This document shows positions 60,501 through 64,000 of a stretch of 64,000 nt of DNA, one piece after another. Both the position numbers and the translations under genes were made by a program. The notes below the pieces were generated by a model. It did not search any database. It worked only from the letters and a program-made list of their open reading frames with translations, and had not been told where the DNA came from. Positions within the stretch are counted from its first letter, which is position 1; each line of letters begins with the position of its first letter. This DNA comes from Boletus sp. NGJ (Eukaryota; Basidiomycota; Agaricomycetes; Boletales; Boletaceae), in NCBI GenBank assembly GCA_019096195.1, contig JAGTXK010000050.1:744001-808000 (forward strand). Reading direction: 5' to 3'.

Positions 60501-61276
60501 GGCCATGTTGGTGCAAATCGATAAACTTGTCCAGCTAATCGAGTCTCCAGTGTTCACATGTAACTTTTTTCTTTCTCTCTACAAGTCGCGTTGTCTGATA
60601 TATAGGAACTGAAGATCTCCGTCTCCAACTCCTCGAGCCCGAACGATATCCTTACTTGTTCAAGTGCCTATATGGTCTTCTTATGTTGTTGCCACAAAGC
60701 AGTGCGTTTGTATCTCTTCGTAATCGCCTCAACGCAGTCAACTCTGCCGGTTTCCTACACATCGCACCCAAATCGTACGTCTGCCAGGTGACACGTTCCT
60801 CATCCCTTAGCTAACCCTGATCTCACAGGAACGCCGTGCTGGTATCCACCCGCTCCAAGATTGGACAAAACGAAATAAAATGGCAAGATCTACTCGGTCA
60901 CTTTCGCGCCGTCCAAGCGAAGCACGAGAAAGCTCGACGACAGGCCCTCGGAACAGACAGCCTCCCGTTTGCTGGGTTCGAGACCAAGACGACCGACCCA
61001 TCATCGTCGAAATCCGCTGATGGTGGGAGCGTACCTGGACCTTCCATGCGCCGCCGTGTGACGGGTGCTGATCCAACGCTGGCGGCGGGAGTATCAGGAC
61101 GACCTGCGTTATCGCCATTAAATCCGAGAGCGAGACAGAATGGATTGTTGTCAGCCGGGGGGCAGTCGTTTCCCGGGTCTGTGATAGGTCCGGCAAGTGG
61201 GTCGTCGCTGGCAATGCAGCAGCAGAAGCAGCGACGGGCGGGATTACCAGTGACGTTGGGCCCGCGGAAGAGTTGA
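57592..61276 (+). CDS. VAC14: VAC14, scaffold of the Fab1/PIKfyve-Fig4 complex
   Basis: Thirteen exons: 57592-57595, 57647-57719, 57771-58092, 58145-58512, 58564-58838, 58890-58967, 59021-59709, 59760-59825, 59878-60090, 60141-60245, 60301-60559, 60615-60774, 60829-61276; 1,019 residues in one frame. The HEAT-rich N terminus ([37 protein letters not shown]) matches the Fab1-binding region. A Ser/Pro/Thr-rich insert (about 425-545) is followed by the C-terminal Fig4-binding region ([51 protein letters not shown]). VAC14 holds the lipid kinase Fab1 and the phosphatase Fig4 together at the vacuole/endosome, controlling PI(3,5)P2. It is longer than yeast Vac14 (880) because of the insert and a basic tail. 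The first exon is only ATGG; this start was chosen because it alone splices in frame to [24 protein letters not shown]. Confidence 0.93.
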
Positions 61277-61703
61277 GTGTACGTATTTTGAGCGCTTTTT
61301 CTTTTCTCTTGCTTCTTCAGCTGGACTTTATGTTGTTCACGATGGATATTGCACGCCTAATGTTGTGATTTTGGTACACACATATACTTGCCGCGTTGGG
61401 AAGGTGTTTTTTTTTATGATACAGCGTCCCATGAATAAGGCCTTCAAAGGATGATCGACATGGATTGGTTACTCTAGGAAGGGGCTTCATCTGCATATTT
61501 GCAAGTTGTAGATGATGAAATTTGCGAATATCGAGAGGGAAACATCTGTGGACGATCATTACCACCGCAGCTTTGACGGCAACCATCCTTGCTACGACTT
61601 GCAGGCTCGGTCGAGTCACTATCACTACTCGTTCCAGTGATTCTGTTATTGCTCCGGTTCTGCGACATGCATGGTGGTAAAGTGATAGCGGTGTGCATTA
61701 CTT
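61277..61703. other. convergent 3' spacer between VAC14 and the phosphatase
   Basis: 427 bases with both neighbouring genes reading into it; presumably it holds both polyadenylation regions. No gene seen. Confidence 0.5.
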
Positions 61704-62864
61704 TCACATCCGTGCCTTAGCAGGCACTACCAGGTTCGACTGAATAATCGATAGATCATCGTCGGTAAGCCCACAAAAATTCTTCACATAATTCTCTACA
61801 CCGCCATACTTGTCCCTGAAGAGCCCTAGCGTCGCGTGCATAGTCTCGTATCTGACCGACGAGTAGCAGTGAGGCCACGAGTGCAACAGAAGGTCATCCA
61901 TCGTACGTACCGAGAGGTGAGCATCCGGAGTGCGAGTTCGGAATTGGCGGCAAACAGTGGTTCTTTCAAGAGCCGTCCGAGGACCTTTTCGCGATCTGGT
62001 TCGCGGCCTATTCGGGTCAAAGAATAATCTTGGCAGATGAAATGGTCCTCCACGCCAGCGAGCTATACGGGGATAAGTGATGATACTAGATACCTCGTTG
62101 CACTGACGTACTTTGAATAAAATGGCAGCAACGATGCCGGTGCGATCTTTCCCCGCTGGATCATATTCCGTCAATGAGAAGGATCACACGATGGGATGCC
62201 AAGGCGGACCTGTGCAGTGAAATAGGAATGGAGCGTTTGGTCTATCCCGGACGTGTCGAAGAATAGTACCAAACGCCCGACCGCCGTGATCTAGTATTTG
62301 AGAGTACAGCTTCATGAATGCCTGCACAAGCGCTCAGCGGCGATCTCATGAATGGCAGGTGTCGATATACCTCCGTAGTTCCGCTTGCGTACAACTCGAA
62401 TTTCCTACCGAATAAGGCCAAGGCCGAAGAACATAGGTGCCAACGCACCTCGCCACACTTTCTGGACTGTAGTCCTGGTTTGTAAAGACGGGCGTTCGCA
62501 GTATTTGCACACCTTCGATAGTGGGTATTGGAGTGCAATATTTCTGCATCTCCGGGTCCGATCTAAGATCAAATACGGTTGTAATCCCGAGTGCCCTCAT
62601 TTGTTGAATGCCTAGTATGCGTGACATCAGAGGGTGCGACGAGGACAGCATGGAAGACAGAGTACCTTGTTCCGTGATATTGGAGACTTCCGCGCCGCGA
62701 AAGGCATAGCCGGGCTTCGTGATGAGATTCGGCGTAGTGGTTGGATAGGACCCCAGATCGCGAACGTTGCACACGCCGGATATTTGTACAAAGGGAGGTC
62801 TCGAGAGGACGTCGGAGACGTATGCAGGGTCCAGCGCTTCCAGCGAGTTGTCCGTCGCGGTCAT
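61704..62864 (-). CDS. tyrosine phosphatase (Y_phosphatase3 / IphP type)
   Basis: Seven exons on the minus strand: 62864-62666, 62611-62449, 62404-62371, 62321-62210, 62155-62112, 62062-61911, 61851-61704; 283 residues. The N-terminal block GVCNVRDLGSYP and YAFRGAEVS is followed by LGITTVFDLRSDPEM. The active-site loop HCTAGKDRTG has catalytic Cys168 and Arg174 (CX5R, read across the exon 4/5 junction). A C-terminal KYGGVENYVKNFCGLTDDDLSII follows. This is the fold of bacterial/fungal IphP-like protein-tyrosine phosphatases, some of which act on phosphoinositides; the substrate is unknown. All catalytic residues are present. It converges on VAC14 and is divergent from MCM6. Confidence 0.9.
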
Positions 62865-63079
62865 AATGAGCGGTTAGACGGAACAACTTGGGGCACTCGC
62901 TGGCAATTATATGTAGCTCGGGAAGTCTGTCATAACGTGACACGCGCTGAACACGTGATGGACGAAAAGGTGGACAGTCATTTAGGGCAGACAGTCTCGC
63001 GCCAAATGCGTATGCGAATCTTGTCGCGTCGCGAGATCGCCTCTTGACTTTCCATATCTACCACTAGCAGAGAAAGACG
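62865..63079. promoter_or_regulatory. bidirectional promoter with an E2F-like site
   Basis: 215 bases between the divergent phosphatase and MCM6 start codons. It contains TTTGGCGC on the minus strand (complement at 62999-63006), a match to the TTTSSCGC consensus of E2F factors, about 75 bases upstream of MCM6, with nearby GCG-rich motifs (CACGCGC near 62941, GTCGCGTCGCGA near 63025). E2F-type or the replacing SBF/MBF-type control of MCM genes at G1/S is known in eukaryotes; use here is inference. Confidence 0.5.
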
Positions 63080-64000
63080 ATGGACACTGATGGTTTCTCA
63101 TCGCCACTAGCACCGAGGTCGTCGTTACCACCGAGTAGCGCGCCAAATCCAACGGCGTCGTCCAACGGTACCCCAAGATCAGTCCGACGGCCGGCAACGG
63201 ATGCACTGGCGTTTGGCAGCAGCGCAACACAGCAAGCTCAAGGAGAAGATGAAACAGGCGCAAGGCCCAGACGGAGACCGAGAAACCAGCCAGGTGGCGA
63301 CGTTCCAATGGTTAGGGACGCCGTAGGCGAGAGCGTGTGCGAAAGCTTTGAGACGTTTCTGAAAACGTGAGTGGTGATTGGGTGGACGTGGTCCAGTGCC
63401 TCATCGCGTCGTGATCTAGCTTTACTGAAGACGTCGCTCTACCGTCTACGCCTGCCTCTGATGGCGGCTTACCTGAAGTAGCGGATGGAGAGCTGGTGTA
63501 TGTCCAGCAGATCCACACCATGCGAGAATACGAAATCACGACGCTCTACTTGGATTTCGGTCACCTTTTACAGCGAGACGATGTCTTGGCGGACGCGATC
63601 CAAAAGCAATACTACAGATTCCTCCCGTATCTGCGTCGCGCGCTCCACAACTTGGTCGCAGAGTACGAACCCGAATATCTCAAAATCAACCCAACTGCTG
63701 CCACCACGGATTCTTCGAACCTCCAATCTCGCGAATTCAACATTGCATTCTATCACCTCCCTTTGGTCTCTGGCATTCGGGATCTCCGGACAGATAAGAT
63801 CGGCACGCTGATGAGTATCAGTGGTACAGTGACGAGAACAAGTGAAGTCAGGCCTGAGTTGTTGTATGGAAGTTTTATTTGCGAAGTCTGTGGTGGTTTC
63901 GTCAACGAGATAGAACAACAGTTCAAGTATACCGAGGTACAGTTTCAATATTCGGGTAACTAATGTCTCCCTAACCACCCGACGTACAGCCTAGCTTATG
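63080..64000 (+). CDS. MCM6: MCM6 replicative helicase subunit, N-terminal part
   Basis: Exons 63080-63366, 63420-63936 and the start of a third at 63990; the gene runs off the window. A Ser/Pro-rich, basic N-terminal tail (about 95 residues) precedes the MCM N-terminal domain (YEITTLYLDFGHLLQRDDVLADAI; YYRFLPYLRRALHNLV; FYHLPLVSGIRDLRTDKIGTLMSISGTVTRTSEVRPEL). The zinc site begins at C250/C253 (ICEVCGG) and EQQFKYTE follows. That phrase after the first zinc cysteines, spliced to PSL, is characteristic of MCM6 rather than other MCM subunits. MCM6 is part of the MCM2-7 ring that licenses and unwinds origins in the nucleus. The ATPase domain lies outside the window. Confidence 0.93.

Noticed and set aside
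1-64000. CRISPR arrays, rRNA, tRNA genes and replication origins
   Set aside because: None seen; the repeats present are LTRs, terminal inverted repeats and microsatellites, and the DNA is from a eukaryote.

Overview
The window is basidiomycete DNA, almost certainly from an Agaricomycete. The host genes are dense in 45-90 nt GT-AG introns and tiny exons. The mobile DNA (Plavaka-type transposase, DUF6698-like protein, PIF/Harbinger with a Myb/SANT partner, DIRS and chromodomain Gypsy elements) is the mix typical of transposon-rich mushroom genomes.

Layout. (1) 1-21.7 kb is a retroelement and repeat block. It holds a Ty1/Copia remnant running off the left edge, a Tigger/pogo transposase tail, about 3 kb of decayed repeats, and two nearly complete chromodomain Ty3/Gypsy elements with exact 5-bp target duplications. 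Gypsy-A is at 5614-12031 (duplication CCTAT) and Gypsy-B at 12811-20078 (duplication CATGT). Gypsy-B carries a third open frame between its chromodomain and its 3' LTR. (2) 21,728-43,414 is bounded by 123-bp inverted repeats about 92% identical, flanked by TTA on both sides. It reads as one PIF/Harbinger transposon: Myb/SANT gene at the left end, HARBI1-like transposase at the right, about 17.4 kb of other DNA in the middle. That cargo includes a decayed Plavaka transposase, a DUF6698-like relic and an intron-bearing partial copy of the splicing-factor gene SF3B1. The SF3B1 copy is itself split by a DIRS retroelement, and the DIRS element by a solo LTR of the Gypsy-A family. A second solo LTR, of an unrelated family, splits the HARBI1 gene with a GCTGG duplication. 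(3) 43.4-64 kb is ordinary host DNA. It holds a VIT/vWA protein (+), a decayed UPF1-like helicase copy (-), a 12-exon cytochrome P450 (-), a right-handed beta-helix membrane protein (-), VAC14 (+), a HCxxGKxR tyrosine phosphatase (-) and the 5' part of MCM6 (+). The phosphatase and MCM6 are divergent over 215 bp.

The change from mobile to host DNA is abrupt at the right Harbinger repeat. The host genes do not form a pathway cluster: VAC14 (PI(3,5)P2 synthesis scaffold) and MCM6 (replicative helicase) are housekeeping genes, and P450 and beta-helix genes belong to families that vary between mushrooms. Exon structures were worked out by hand from splice signals, reading-frame continuity and remembered family sequences; no search was run.
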